Shown in pieces: positions 52,630 through 61,838 of a stretch of 64,000 nt of DNA; positions within the stretch are counted from its first letter, which is position 1, and each line of letters starts with the position of its first letter. The notes beneath the pieces are model-generated. The model made no database searches. It had not been told where the DNA came from and saw only the letters and a program-made list of their open reading frames with translations. The DNA comes from Cacconaster sp033811195. Its GTDB lineage: Bacteria; Bacteroidota; Bacteroidia; Bacteroidales; UBA932. Where the stretch lies: NCBI GenBank assembly GCA_033811195.1, contig JAPXOZ010000011.1, positions 11,840 through 75,839 on the forward strand, given 5' to 3'. A program made the translations under genes and the position numbers.

Positions 52630-53141
52630 TCTTCATCAGAAGCAGAACTCGAAGCCTTAGGCCTTTTCACGCCCGAACTTTTCTCTCTGAATCCACGAAT
52701 CATCTTTATACGAAACTTCTCCTCTGCTACATAGAGTTTGGCCACCTTTTCCACAGGGAGCACTTTCTTGAATTCGGCAGCATATTTAACGAAAACCTCA
52801 TCTTGCGCTGCTATGCTGGCAATATATTCGTCAACCCTTTTCTGCATTTCAACTTCAGTGAGTTTTTCTCCGGACTTATTTTTCAGTGCCTGAAGAGCCT
52901 TGATGGTTTTAGAGTGTGCCGTTTTGTTCTCTTTGAGGTATTGGTTGTATACCGGCCAAAACATCTGGGCCTCTTCCGGTGTAAGGTCTATCTCCGATGT
53001 GAAAAATGCAATTTTTTCATTTTGCAACTTATTGAATATCTCCTCGTGCTGGGATTTTTTTCTCTCCCTCTGAGGTTTGTCCTGAGCGTAGGCGCCAAGA
53101 CAAAGTACAACTGTCATAACAATCAAAATAAATCTTCTCAT
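52626..53141 (-). CDS. Spy/CpxP-like small periplasmic protein
   Basis: A 171-residue exported protein. A signal peptide (MRRFILIVMTVVLCLGAYAQ) is followed by a wholly helical, charged region (IDLTPEEAQMFWPVYNQYLKE, then DEVFVKYAAEFKKVLPVEKVAKLYVAEEKFR) that resembles the LTxxQ proteins Spy and CpxP. The third gene of an ECF sigma operon, so it may act in envelope stress. The start at 53141 is chosen from the signal peptide. Confidence 0.7.
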   Translation of the reverse strand: MRRFILIVMTVVLCLGAYAQDKPQRERKKSQHEEIFNKLQNEKIAFFTSEIDLTPEEAQMFWPVYNQYLKENKTAHSKTIKALQALKNKSGEKLTEVEMQKRVDEYIASIAAQDEVFVKYAAEFKKVLPVEKVAKLYVAEEKFRIKMIRGFREKSSGVKRPKASSSASDED

Positions 53142-53148
53142 ATCTTCT

Positions 53149-53619
53149 CTATTTTTCTTCGTAATACAACTGTGCAAGTTCCATTGATGAGTATTGTGTC
53201 GCCAGCCAAGTGACTACTTCTTCTTCGTCAAAAATCGGATCTTCATCATTAAGATCATCATACTCCAGATCCTCTTCCATCGGATAGATGAAATTGCTCC
53301 TGATCAATCCTTCTTCGATCATTATCGCATAATAGGAGTCGTCGTTATCTGAAGGTCTATTGAGGGTGTTTGTCAATCTCAACACGCCATATCCCATACC
53401 AAAAATCACTCCGAATGTACAGGCCAGTAAAAATGCCGGCTTGAGAATGCCGTACCATCTACCACGTGAAGGAGTGACAACTTCCTGTGATTCCTCACCC
53501 TGAGCAATACCGGCCAAAGAAAGAATTTTCTCCTCGAGAGCTTCCAAATAGCCCTCGGGAGCTTTGAACGGATTGCGTTTCAACTGCGGATTGTCGTGTA
53601 TGTCATATTGCTGATTCAT
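53149..53619 (-). CDS. Single-pass membrane protein downstream of an ECF sigma factor, possible anti-sigma
   Basis: A 156-residue protein: a cytoplasmic N-terminal segment (NPFKAPEGYLEALEEKILSL), one membrane segment (about 60-83; PAFLLACTFGVIFGMGYGVL), and a very acidic periplasmic tail. The position after the sigma gene suggests a regulatory role, but no zinc anti-sigma motif is present and no family was recognised with confidence. It lies 32 nt after the sigma gene and 7 nt before the Spy-like gene. Confidence 0.55.
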   Translation of the reverse strand: MNQQYDIHDNPQLKRNPFKAPEGYLEALEEKILSLAGIAQGEESQEVVTPSRGRWYGILKPAFLLACTFGVIFGMGYGVLRLTNTLNRPSDNDDSYYAIMIEEGLIRSNFIYPMEEDLEYDDLNDEDPIFDEEEVVTWLATQYSSMELAQLYYEEK

Positions 53620-53651
53620 CTAACTTTTAGACATTAAATCGTATAAAAGGT

Positions 53652-54194
53652 TTAATACCCCTCTTTTTTGAGGTATTCCTGTACTTTGTTGAAAGCGTGA
53701 TGATAAGAGGCCTTCAGGGCTCCAACTGATATTCCCATTATTTCAGATATGTCTTCATACTTTATCTCGTGGAAGTAACGCATGATAAATACACTCTTTT
53801 GCTTTGGCGGGAGGGTGGCTATCGCCTTCTGGAGAGAAAGTTGGAGTTGATCCCCGTCAAAAAGGGGATCGGATTCGATAAACGAAGCCATATCTGCATC
53901 CGGATCACGGAAAGTAAATGTGGCGCGGATTTTTTTCCTCTTTAGAAAGGTAAGGCTCTCATTGGTGGCAATGCGATAAAGCCAGGTATAAAGCTTGGAT
54001 TCCTCCCTGAATGCAGGTAGAGCATTCCAAACTTTTATAAAGGTTTCCTGCAGGATATCATCAGCATCGTCGTGGTCGACCACCATCTGTCTTATATGCC
54101 AGTAGAGCCTTTCGCCGTACTTGCGCACTATGAAAGTAAAGGCTCGTTCAGTCTGGCCCGATTTGTACAATCCTATGATATCGCTATCTTCCAT
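53652..54194 (-). CDS. RNA polymerase sigma-70 factor, ECF subfamily
   Basis: A 180-residue group-4 sigma factor. Region 2 is seen in DHDDADDILQETFIKVWNALPAF and YTWLYRIATNESLTFLKRKK, region 4 in LPPKQKSVFIMRYFHEIKYEDISEIMGISVGALKASYHHA. It heads a three-gene set with a membrane protein and a Spy-like protein. It lies 31 nt after the transketolase C-terminal gene on the same strand, so read-through is possible. No separate promoter was identified. Confidence 0.92.
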   Translation of the reverse strand: MEDSDIIGLYKSGQTERAFTFIVRKYGERLYWHIRQMVVDHDDADDILQETFIKVWNALPAFREESKLYTWLYRIATNESLTFLKRKKIRATFTFRDPDADMASFIESDPLFDGDQLQLSLQKAIATLPPKQKSVFIMRYFHEIKYEDISEIMGISVGALKASYHHAFNKVQEYLKKEGY

Positions 54195-54225
54195 AAAAGA
54201 TCTTTACACCCCGACTATTTCCTCT

Positions 54226-55176
54226 TTATAAGCCGCAAATCTCCTTTACCGCTGCAACGATATGTGCCGTATCCAACCCATAAGCAGACATCAGTTGAGC
54301 CGGTTTACCACTCTGTCCGAAACGATCGTTGACTGCAACGAATTTCATCGGCACAGGGTGTTCCGTTGCCAGTAAGCCTGCAACAGCTTCTCCCAGTCCT
54401 CCGGCTATCAGATGCTCTTCGGCACACACGACACGGCCGGTCTTTGCCACCGAAGATAAGATTGATTCGCGGTCAAGAGGTTTAATGGTGTGAATATCTA
54501 GGAGATCCACGCTTATGCCCTCTTTTTCCAGAATTTCAGCCGCCTGGACAGCCTCCCAGACAAGGTGTCCTGTAGCAATTAAGGTGACATCGGATCCCTC
54601 GTTGAGGAGAAGCGCTTTTCCGATTTCGAAGACTTGCTCTTCAGGAGTAAAGTTGGGTACTCCGGGACGTCCAAATCTCAGATAGACGGGACCTTGCCAC
54701 GCTGCTGCAGCTATAGTAGCCGCTTTTGTCTGGTTGTAATCGCAAGGATTGATTACCACCATATTGGGAAGCATCCGCATAAGCCCGATATCCTCGAGGA
54801 TTTGGTGAGTGGCACCATCTTCGCCGAGAGTGATACCGGCATGGGAAGCAGCTATTTTGACATTGGCCTCAGAGTAGCAAACCGACTGTCGGATCTGATC
54901 GTAAACCCTACCTGTGGCAAAATTTGCAAATGTGCCGGCAAAAGGAATATAACCTCCAATTGCAAGTCCCGCCGCCATTCCTATCATATTTGCCTCGGCA
55001 ATGCCGCATTGGAAAAATCTTTCCGGATGAGCTTTTGCAAAAGCATCCATCTTTACCGAACCAGTCAAGTCTGCGCAGAGTGCAACCACTTTAGGGTTAG
55101 TAGCACCTAGATGTGAAAGGCCCGCTCCAAAACCTGAACGGGTATCTTTATTTCCTGTATTGATATATTTTTTCAT
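54226..55176 (-). CDS. Transketolase, C-terminal subunit (split form)
   Basis: A 316-residue protein with the pyrimidine-binding and C-terminal domains of transketolase. It has FFQCGIAEANMIGMAAGLA (activating Glu), AGITLGEDGATHQILEDIGLMR and YLRFGRP, ending in a Rossmann-like domain (VSVDLLDIHTIKPLD). It pairs with the upstream N-terminal subunit (11-nt gap) to form a split transketolase. The alternative, a split DXS-like enzyme, is less likely from the motifs. Confidence 0.9.
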   Translation of the reverse strand: MKKYINTGNKDTRSGFGAGLSHLGATNPKVVALCADLTGSVKMDAFAKAHPERFFQCGIAEANMIGMAAGLAIGGYIPFAGTFANFATGRVYDQIRQSVCYSEANVKIAASHAGITLGEDGATHQILEDIGLMRMLPNMVVINPCDYNQTKAATIAAAAWQGPVYLRFGRPGVPNFTPEEQVFEIGKALLLNEGSDVTLIATGHLVWEAVQAAEILEKEGISVDLLDIHTIKPLDRESILSSVAKTGRVVCAEEHLIAGGLGEAVAGLLATEHPVPMKFVAVNDRFGQSGKPAQLMSAYGLDTAHIVAAVKEICGL

Positions 55177-55187
55177 ACTGTCAGATT

Positions 55188-56033
55188 TTAATAGTCTCCC
55201 AAAGTCTCTTCGAGCTGGGCAAGTCCTCGTTCACACTGCTCTTTTGAAGGACTTTTGCCGTGCCATTCGCAGGTACCTGCCATAAAATCCACTCCGTGAC
55301 CCATTTCGGTTTCGAAAAGAATCATTACCGGACGGCCCTTACCCAAAAGAGAATTAGCCCTGTCAAATGCTTCGAAAATGGAGTTGAAATTGTGGCCATT
55401 AGCTACGATGCACTCCCATCCGAAGGAGTTCCATTTAAGGGCAAGATCACCCAGGCTCTGCACCTCTTCAGTGGTGCCATCTATCTGCTGGCGATTCCAG
55501 TCGGTCATCACAATAAGATTGTCCACCTTATGGTGAACTGCTGCTGCCGAAGCCTCCCAAATCTGACCCTCCTGAGATTCACCGTCTCCAATAAGGGCGA
55601 ATACCCTGCTCTTATCTCCTGCAAGGCGTTTGGCAAGTGCAGCTCCAATAGCTACTGAAAGCCCTTGTCCCAAAGAACCGGAAGCCTGATGCACTCCCGG
55701 AAGAGCCGCCTCAATTGAGGGGTGCCCCTGGAGCCTGCTGCCATATACCCTGAATGTGCCCAGCTCGGAAACAGGAAAAAAGCCTCTGCGAGCAAGCACA
55801 CTATAGAAGAGAGGAGAAACGTGCCCGATAGAGAGAAAAAACATATCGTGACCTTTGCCGGCCCTGTTCCAACTCTCCGGAGTCACATTCAACTCCTTGA
55901 AGTAGAGTGCCGTCAAAATATCGGCACTGCTCATCGAACCTCCGGGATGACCGGACCCTGCACCCGTGACCATCCTAAGGATATCCCTTCTTACCTGAGA
56001 TGCGATTTTTTGATAAGTATGAATGTCGTTCAT
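55188..56033 (-). CDS. Transketolase, N-terminal (thiamine diphosphate) subunit
   Basis: A 281-residue half-enzyme: GSGHPGGSMSSADILTALYF, GHVSPLFYSVLA, GSLGQGLSVAIGAAL, and the TPP/Mg motif GDGESQEGQIWEA...WNRQQIDG. The start at 56033 (MNDIHTYQKIASQVRRDIL) matches the family; the frame stays open to 56336 but that stretch is the antisense of lepA. The divergent promoter shared with lepA lies 23 nt upstream. Confidence 0.9.
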   Translation of the reverse strand: MNDIHTYQKIASQVRRDILRMVTGAGSGHPGGSMSSADILTALYFKELNVTPESWNRAGKGHDMFFLSIGHVSPLFYSVLARRGFFPVSELGTFRVYGSRLQGHPSIEAALPGVHQASGSLGQGLSVAIGAALAKRLAGDKSRVFALIGDGESQEGQIWEASAAAVHHKVDNLIVMTDWNRQQIDGTTEEVQSLGDLALKWNSFGWECIVANGHNFNSIFEAFDRANSLLGKGRPVMILFETEMGHGVDFMAGTCEWHGKSPSKEQCERGLAQLEETLGDY

Positions 56034-56055
56034 AATGCGAAATGAAATTAAAAAA

Positions 56056-56076
56056 CAAAGATAATCATTATCTTTG
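56056..56076. promoter_or_regulatory. Palindromic pair of divergent -7 boxes
   Basis: CAAAGATAA, a TCA centre, then TTATCTTTG: two TATCTTTG boxes on opposite strands form a perfect 21-bp palindrome. The minus-strand box (56056-56063) serves the split transketolase, the plus-strand box (56069-56076) serves lepA, 20 nt before its ATG. Confidence 0.6.
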
Positions 56077-56096
56077 CGCTTTGGAAGAAGATAAGT

Positions 56097-57884
56097 ATGA
56101 AACACATTCGGAATTTCTGCATCATTGCACATATAGATCACGGAAAGAGTACTCTGGCTGACAGACTGCTCGAGTTTACCAATACCATAGATCGCCGTGA
56201 CATGGCTACACAGGTGCTGGATTCCATGGATCTGGAAAAGGAAAAGGGCATCACCATAAAGAGCCACGCCATCCAGATGGAATATGTGTATAAAGGTGAA
56301 CAATATACTCTCAATCTGATTGACACTCCGGGTCACGTAGACTTCTCATACGAAGTGTCACGTGCCATCGCCTCATGCGAAGGAGCCCTTTTGATAGTTG
56401 ACGCCACACAAGGCATTCAGGCTCAGACCATCTCCAATCTCTATCTTGCCATTGAGCATGACCTTGAAATTATCCCCATTCTAAATAAAATCGATGTAGA
56501 GGCTGCTATGGTGGATATGGTGCGGGATCAGATAACCGACCTTCTCGGCTGTAAGGACGAAGAAGTGTTGCTCGCTTCAGCGCGCATGGGAATAGGCATC
56601 GAAGAGATCTTAGAAGCTATTGTAGAAAAGATTCCCGCCCCAAAAGGTGATCCCGACGCACCGCTTCAGGCCCTGATCTTCGACTCTGTATTCAACTCTT
56701 TCAGGGGTATCATAGCCTATTTCAAGGTGGCAAACGGTGTTATCCGCAAGGGCGACAGGGTTAAGTTTGTCAATACCGGCAAGGAGTATGACGCAGATGA
56801 AGTAGGTGTCCTCAAGATGAAATACCTTCCCAAAGAGGAGATCAGGTGCGGCTCGGTGGGATATATAATATCGGGCATTAAGACAGCTGCGGAAGTGAAG
56901 GTAGGTGATACCATTACACACGTTCACAATCCCTGTGAGAAAGCTATTGCCGGATTTGAGGATGTCAAGCCTATGCTCTATGCAGGCATGTTTCCCGTAA
57001 GTGCAGACCAGTATGAAGATCTCCGCGCATCGTTGGAAAAATTTCAGCTCAACGATGCCTCGCTGGTATTTGAACCGGAGAGTTCACTTGCGCTCGGATT
57101 TGGATTCCGTTGCGGATTTCTGGGAATGCTTCATATGGAAATAGTCCAGGAACGTCTTTTCCGTGAATTTGATATGGATGTGATTACCACTGTCCCCAAC
57201 GTTTCGTACAAGGTATTCACAACCCAAGGTGAATGTCTGGAAGTGCACAATCCCTCAGGACTGCCTCCCGCCACGCTCATTCACCATATCGAAGAGCCAT
57301 ATATTCAGGCACAAATTATCTCCAAGACCGAATACTTCGGTCCGATAATGAAGCTCTGTCTGGATAAGAGAGGTACCCTCAAAAATCAGCATTATATCTC
57401 GGCTGACCGAATAGAACTGACCTACGATATGCCGCTTTCAGAGATTGTTTTTGACTTTTACGATAAGCTCAAATCGATTTCCAGAGGATATGCCTCATTT
57501 GACTACCACCTTATAGGATACCGTGAAGCCAAACTCGTAAAGCTCGACATCCTTCTCAATGGTGAACCGGCAGACGCGCTTTCCACTCTGATTCATCAAG
57601 ATCATGCTTATGACTTTGGCAGGAAAATATGCGAAAGACTCAAAGAGCTGATACCGCGTCAGCAGTTTGACATCGCCATCCAGGCGGCCATAGGCTCCAA
57701 GATCATCGCCAGAGAGACCGTACGTCAGTTACGTAAGGATGTGACTGCAAAGTGTTATGGAGGCGACATCTCCCGTAAACGTAAACTCCTCGAAAAGCAG
57801 AAGGCCGGTAAAAAGCGTATGCGACAGATTGGCTCCGTAGAAGTGCCTCAGAGCGCATTCATGGCAGTTCTCAAGCTCGACTAA
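56097..57884 (+). CDS. lepA: Elongation factor 4
   Basis: A 595-residue ribosome-associated GTPase. It has IRNFCIIAHIDHGKSTLADRLLE, KGITIKSHAI, IDTPGHVDFSYEVSRA, NKID, and the LepA C-terminal domain ending RQIGSVEVPQSAFMAVLKLD. Motifs are intact. The divergent promoter is a palindrome of two -7 boxes. Its stop overlaps the convergent permease stop by 4 nt. Confidence 0.97.
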   Translation: MKHIRNFCIIAHIDHGKSTLADRLLEFTNTIDRRDMATQVLDSMDLEKEKGITIKSHAIQMEYVYKGEQYTLNLIDTPGHVDFSYEVSRAIASCEGALLIVDATQGIQAQTISNLYLAIEHDLEIIPILNKIDVEAAMVDMVRDQITDLLGCKDEEVLLASARMGIGIEEILEAIVEKIPAPKGDPDAPLQALIFDSVFNSFRGIIAYFKVANGVIRKGDRVKFVNTGKEYDADEVGVLKMKYLPKEEIRCGSVGYIISGIKTAAEVKVGDTITHVHNPCEKAIAGFEDVKPMLYAGMFPVSADQYEDLRASLEKFQLNDASLVFEPESSLALGFGFRCGFLGMLHMEIVQERLFREFDMDVITTVPNVSYKVFTTQGECLEVHNPSGLPPATLIHHIEEPYIQAQIISKTEYFGPIMKLCLDKRGTLKNQHYISADRIELTYDMPLSEIVFDFYDKLKSISRGYASFDYHLIGYREAKLVKLDILLNGEPADALSTLIHQDHAYDFGRKICERLKELIPRQQFDIAIQAAIGSKIIARETVRQLRKDVTAKCYGGDISRKRKLLEKQKAGKKRMRQIGSVEVPQSAFMAVLKLD

Positions 57885-59119
57885 CTATTTATCGCCTCAA
57901 CCGGATTGAGAGAGGCAGCACGACGTGCCGGTGCTACGCCGGAAACGATACCTATTACAAGCGCAATTGCTATACCTTTCAGTATATTTGCCAATGAGAG
58001 ATATATAGGAAAAAGTGTGTCGGGAATGAGCAACGTAGCAAGCCATACCAATGCTATACCGGCCAGCCCGCCGAGTGTCGACAATGTGGCCGCTTCTGCC
58101 AAAAACTGCATCGTGATCACCCTTTTGCGAGCTCCCAAAGCCTTTTTTATCCCTATGATACGGGTACGTTCCTCCACGGAAACATACATTATGTTGGCTA
58201 TCCCGAATCCTCCGACAAGCAAAGAGAAGATGCCGACCACCCAGCCGACCGTATTGACCATACCGAATACCGATTGAAACTGTTCTGCTACGAATGAGAG
58301 TTCGTTGAGAGCAAAATCATCCTCTTGAGCCGGCCTCAACCGACGATACTGACGCATCAACATGCGCATTTCGCTTTTAAGCTCCTCTTTCGAAATCATA
58401 TCCTGACTCTTTTCTCCTGTCTGGCACGGAGAGGCGGTTATACGGGTTTTGACAGTCGGGGCAGTAATGTCGGTAATACGTAGGGCGAATCGTATCGGTA
58501 CAAGCCTGACACAATCTACATCCATCATACTGACCAGATTTTCTCCGGCTGAAGCAAAAATGCCGATTACGCATAGCGGAATACCTCCTACCGTTATCAT
58601 TCTGCCAACGGGGTTGTCTATACCGGTAAAAAGCTTTTGCGACACATCCGAGCCAATGACGGTGACAGCAGCACCACTTAAAAGCTCTCCGAAAGTAAAT
58701 CCACGTCCGTGAAGAATTTTCTCCTGCACCATCATCCTCCAGTCACCATCAACGGCGACAAAAGCTCCTTCATCGTAACTTTCACGGCCGGCTACGCATT
58801 GCATGTTGAATGAAGCCGAAAATGCCATAGTACCGGCAGTAACACTATTTTCCTTAAGAAAGAGATATTCCTGCCATCTGATCTGCGGACGACTCTCGTA
58901 TTTCCACAACTTCTGCCGCCCATCTTGGTCAAAGTCGGGTTCGAGAGGTACTCGCTCGACCATAACCACATCGCTTCCGAACTTTCGGAAACCCTCGTTT
59001 ACGCTCTTTTTAAGTGAATCCACGACGGTAAAAACCGCCACAATCGAAAAAATCCCTATGCTGACACCCGCCAGTGAGAGGGTAGTCCTGAATTTGTCCG
59101 CCAACAAGTCTCTCATCAC
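57881..59119 (-). CDS. ABC transporter permease, MacB/FtsX type
   Basis: A 412-residue inner-membrane protein. One segment lies near the N-terminus (TTLSLAGVSIGIFSIVAVFTVVD), followed by a periplasmic domain of about 230 residues, then three C-terminal segments with the FtsX signature (GGFGIANIMYVSVEERTRIIGIKKALGARKRVI). It lacks an ATPase domain and no ATPase is adjacent; the LolD-like gene at 51222 is a candidate partner. It follows mutS by 21 nt on the same strand. Substrate unknown. Confidence 0.87.
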   Translation of the reverse strand: MMRDLLADKFRTTLSLAGVSIGIFSIVAVFTVVDSLKKSVNEGFRKFGSDVVMVERVPLEPDFDQDGRQKLWKYESRPQIRWQEYLFLKENSVTAGTMAFSASFNMQCVAGRESYDEGAFVAVDGDWRMMVQEKILHGRGFTFGELLSGAAVTVIGSDVSQKLFTGIDNPVGRMITVGGIPLCVIGIFASAGENLVSMMDVDCVRLVPIRFALRITDITAPTVKTRITASPCQTGEKSQDMISKEELKSEMRMLMRQYRRLRPAQEDDFALNELSFVAEQFQSVFGMVNTVGWVVGIFSLLVGGFGIANIMYVSVEERTRIIGIKKALGARKRVITMQFLAEAATLSTLGGLAGIALVWLATLLIPDTLFPIYLSLANILKGIAIALVIGIVSGVAPARRAASLNPVEAINS

Positions 59120-59140
59120 AAATCCTTCTTGAATACTTTT

Positions 59141-61765
59141 TTACAATCCGATTTTCTTTTTGAGCCTCCTTATGGTGTCGAATGCATCGAGCGGAGACAT
59201 TTTATTGATATCAATATTCTGGAGCTCCTCCTTGATCTCGAGCAACAGCGGGTCATCCAATTGGTAGAGGGTGAGCTGTACTCCTTTATCGGGGGTGGAG
59301 CTGACGGATTTTTTTGGTTTTCGTGAAAATGTGGCGGCACTACCATTACCGCCTTCTGCCTCAAGCTCGGCGAGACGTGCCTCAGCGCGTTTTACCACCT
59401 CATCCGGCATTCCGGCCAGACGGGCGACGTGAATACCGAAGCTGTGGGCGACACCGCCTCTGCAAAGCTTACGCAGGAATATAATCTTGCCCTCACTCTC
59501 CCTTACGGAAATATGGTAATTGAAAACACGTTCGTGGAGCTCCTCCAGGTCGTTTAACTCGTGATAATGAGTGGCGAAAAGTGTCTTGGCTTTCTGAGGG
59601 CCGCTGTGCAGATGTTCCACTATCGCCCAGGCAATCGACATTCCATCATAAGTACTCGTTCCGCGCCCTATCTCGTCGAGCAGTACCAGCGATCTTTGAG
59701 AGAGATTGTTGAGGATGGTGGCAGTTTCCAGCATTTCCACCATAAAAGTGGACTCTCCGCGCGAAATATTGTCAGAGGCTCCGACTCGAGTGAATATTTT
59801 GTCCACAATGCCTATTTTTGCGCGTTTTGCGGGGACGAATGATCCTATCTGGGCCATGAGTACTATCAGCGCCGTTTGTCGCAGAAAAGCCGATTTTCCG
59901 GACATATTGGGGCCGGTGAGTATTATTATCTGCTGCGAGTCGTTACATAGTTGAAGGTCGTTGGGTATGTATTCCTCTCCGGGCTCCATACGGGTCTCTA
60001 TCACAGGATGACGACCTCCGCTGATTTCAATCTCCAGTGAATCATCGACCTGCGGACGACAATAATGGTTATCCAATGCAAGACGTGCAAAGCCGGCAAG
60101 CACATCCAGACGCGCTACTACTGAAGAATTGCGCTGGATGGCGGCTACTTGGCCCTGAATAGAGGCCAGCAGAGCTCCATATATCTCCGTCTCGAGGGCA
60201 AGTATCTTCTCCTCTGCCCCGAGGATTTTCTCTTCATATTGTTTGAGCTCCGGAGTAATATATCTTTCTGCGCTGACCAATGTCTGTTTGCGAATCCAGC
60301 CCGACGGTACACGCTCCTTATGGGTATTGCGCACCTCGAGGAAATATCCGAAGACATTGTTGTAACTGATACGGAGCGAAGGTATACCGGTGCGTTCCTT
60401 CTCCCGTTGCTGAATATCCAGCAATATCTCTTTGCTGTGAGAGAGCACATCGTGTAGCGAATCGAGCTCCTCCGACACTCCGCGCGCTATCACATCTCCC
60501 TTACCAATCTGAGCGGCGGTATCGGGAAGGATTTGTGTGGAAATAGCTTTGGATAGCTCCCGACAAGCATCCAGCTGCTCTATACAAGAGGAAAATACCG
60601 GATTGGAGCTATTCAACAGCAGCTTCCTTATCTCTGCTATGGCATCCAGACCCCTCGAGAGCTGGAGTGCTTCACGCGGCAGAAGCTTGCCCGCAGAGGC
60701 CTTGGATATAATCCTTTCCAGATCGCCGATATCACCGATCCGGCTCCTCACCTTCTCCAGCATCATTTCATCAGCCTGAAAGGCGGAAATGGCATCATAA
60801 CGCAAGGTTATCTCTGTAATATCTTTGATAGGCATTGCGAGCCACTCCCTGAGTCTGCGTGCACCCATAGGGGAACTGGATCTGTCGATAGTCTCCAGCA
60901 GCGAGACTCCTTCTACGCCTGCGAGAGCAGTGAAGATCTCCAGATTGCGAAATGTAAATTTATCTATCCAGACAAAATCTCCCTCATCAATACGTGAAAT
61001 GGAACTCACATGTCCCAACGAATGGTGGTGGGTAATCTCCATATAGAAGAGAATCGCACCCGCCGCTTTTATGCCCAGCGGCATACCTTCTATGCCGAAT
61101 CCCTTCAGTGAGCTAATGGAAAAATGGTTGCAGAGCTTTTTGTGACACGATTCGAAGACAAATGCCCACTCGTCGAGCGGCGAAATATAGGCGATATTTC
61201 CAAATCTTTTTCGGAAACCATCACAATAACTTCTCTCTACCAGGATCTCTTTGGGTACGCTGCCTGAAAGAAGATTTTCAATATACTCGAGTGACCCCTG
61301 AGCTACTTTAAAAGTGCCCGTAGAAATATCAAGAAGTGCGACTCCTGCACTCTTCCCCTCGAATGCAACTGCAGCCAGATAATTGTGCTCATTCTGTTTG
61401 AGGATGGTATCGTTGTATGCCACTCCGGGAGTTACAAGCTCGGTAACTCCGCGTTTGACCAACTTTTTTGTAAGTTTCGGATCCTCCAACTGATCGCAAA
61501 CCGCCACTTTGTAGCCCGCCTGCACCAATTTGGGAAGATAACTGTCCAGGGCATGATGCGGCACCCCTGCCATTTCTATAAAATTGCCTTTACCGCTGGC
61601 GCGCCTCGTCAGGACAATGCCCAATACCTTGCTCGTCGTAATGGCATCCTCTCCGAAAGTCTCATAGAAATCACCCACCCTGTATAGGAGCAGAGAGTCA
61701 GGATATTGTGCCTTGATCTCATAAAATTGCTTTAGCAGCGGAGTAACTGATTTCTTCTCTTTCAT
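59141..61765 (-). CDS. mutS: DNA mismatch repair protein MutS
   Basis: An 874-residue mismatch sensor. It has the Phe-x-Glu mismatch motif near the N-terminus (YRVGDFYETFGEDA), the connector and lever domains, and the ATPase (GPNMSGKSAFLRQTALI, STFMVEMLETATIL, LVLLDEIGRGTSTYDG, FATHYHEL). The C-terminus contains a short LDAFDTIRRLKKKIGL end, typical of MutS. A -7 box lies 6 nt before the start. The permease follows by 21 nt, a likely unrelated passenger. Confidence 0.97.
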   Translation of the reverse strand: MKEKKSVTPLLKQFYEIKAQYPDSLLLYRVGDFYETFGEDAITTSKVLGIVLTRRASGKGNFIEMAGVPHHALDSYLPKLVQAGYKVAVCDQLEDPKLTKKLVKRGVTELVTPGVAYNDTILKQNEHNYLAAVAFEGKSAGVALLDISTGTFKVAQGSLEYIENLLSGSVPKEILVERSYCDGFRKRFGNIAYISPLDEWAFVFESCHKKLCNHFSISSLKGFGIEGMPLGIKAAGAILFYMEITHHHSLGHVSSISRIDEGDFVWIDKFTFRNLEIFTALAGVEGVSLLETIDRSSSPMGARRLREWLAMPIKDITEITLRYDAISAFQADEMMLEKVRSRIGDIGDLERIISKASAGKLLPREALQLSRGLDAIAEIRKLLLNSSNPVFSSCIEQLDACRELSKAISTQILPDTAAQIGKGDVIARGVSEELDSLHDVLSHSKEILLDIQQREKERTGIPSLRISYNNVFGYFLEVRNTHKERVPSGWIRKQTLVSAERYITPELKQYEEKILGAEEKILALETEIYGALLASIQGQVAAIQRNSSVVARLDVLAGFARLALDNHYCRPQVDDSLEIEISGGRHPVIETRMEPGEEYIPNDLQLCNDSQQIIILTGPNMSGKSAFLRQTALIVLMAQIGSFVPAKRAKIGIVDKIFTRVGASDNISRGESTFMVEMLETATILNNLSQRSLVLLDEIGRGTSTYDGMSIAWAIVEHLHSGPQKAKTLFATHYHELNDLEELHERVFNYHISVRESEGKIIFLRKLCRGGVAHSFGIHVARLAGMPDEVVKRAEARLAELEAEGGNGSAATFSRKPKKSVSSTPDKGVQLTLYQLDDPLLLEIKEELQNIDINKMSPLDAFDTIRRLKKKIGL

Positions 61766-61771
61766 AGTCTA

Positions 61772-61779
61772 CAAAAATA
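61772..61779 (-). promoter_or_regulatory. -7 box for mutS
   Basis: TATTTTTG on the minus strand, six bases before the mutS start codon at 61765; near-leaderless. Divergent from the box at 61803-61810. Confidence 0.45.
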
Positions 61780-61802
61780 CCAATTATTTTCACTTGAAAT
61801 CG

Positions 61803-61810
61803 TATCTTTG
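61803..61810 (+). promoter_or_regulatory. -7 box for the serine hydrolase-rsmA operon
   Basis: TATCTTTG, 28 nt before the ATG at 61839. It lies to the right of an in-frame ATG at 61794, which it therefore excludes. Confidence 0.5.
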
Positions 61811-61838
61811 TAAAAACTATTTATCAAAACCTATAATT

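Noticed and set aside
56034..56336. Extension of the transketolase N-terminal gene by 101 codons
   Set aside because: It is antisense to lepA, crosses the divergent promoters and has no family similarity.
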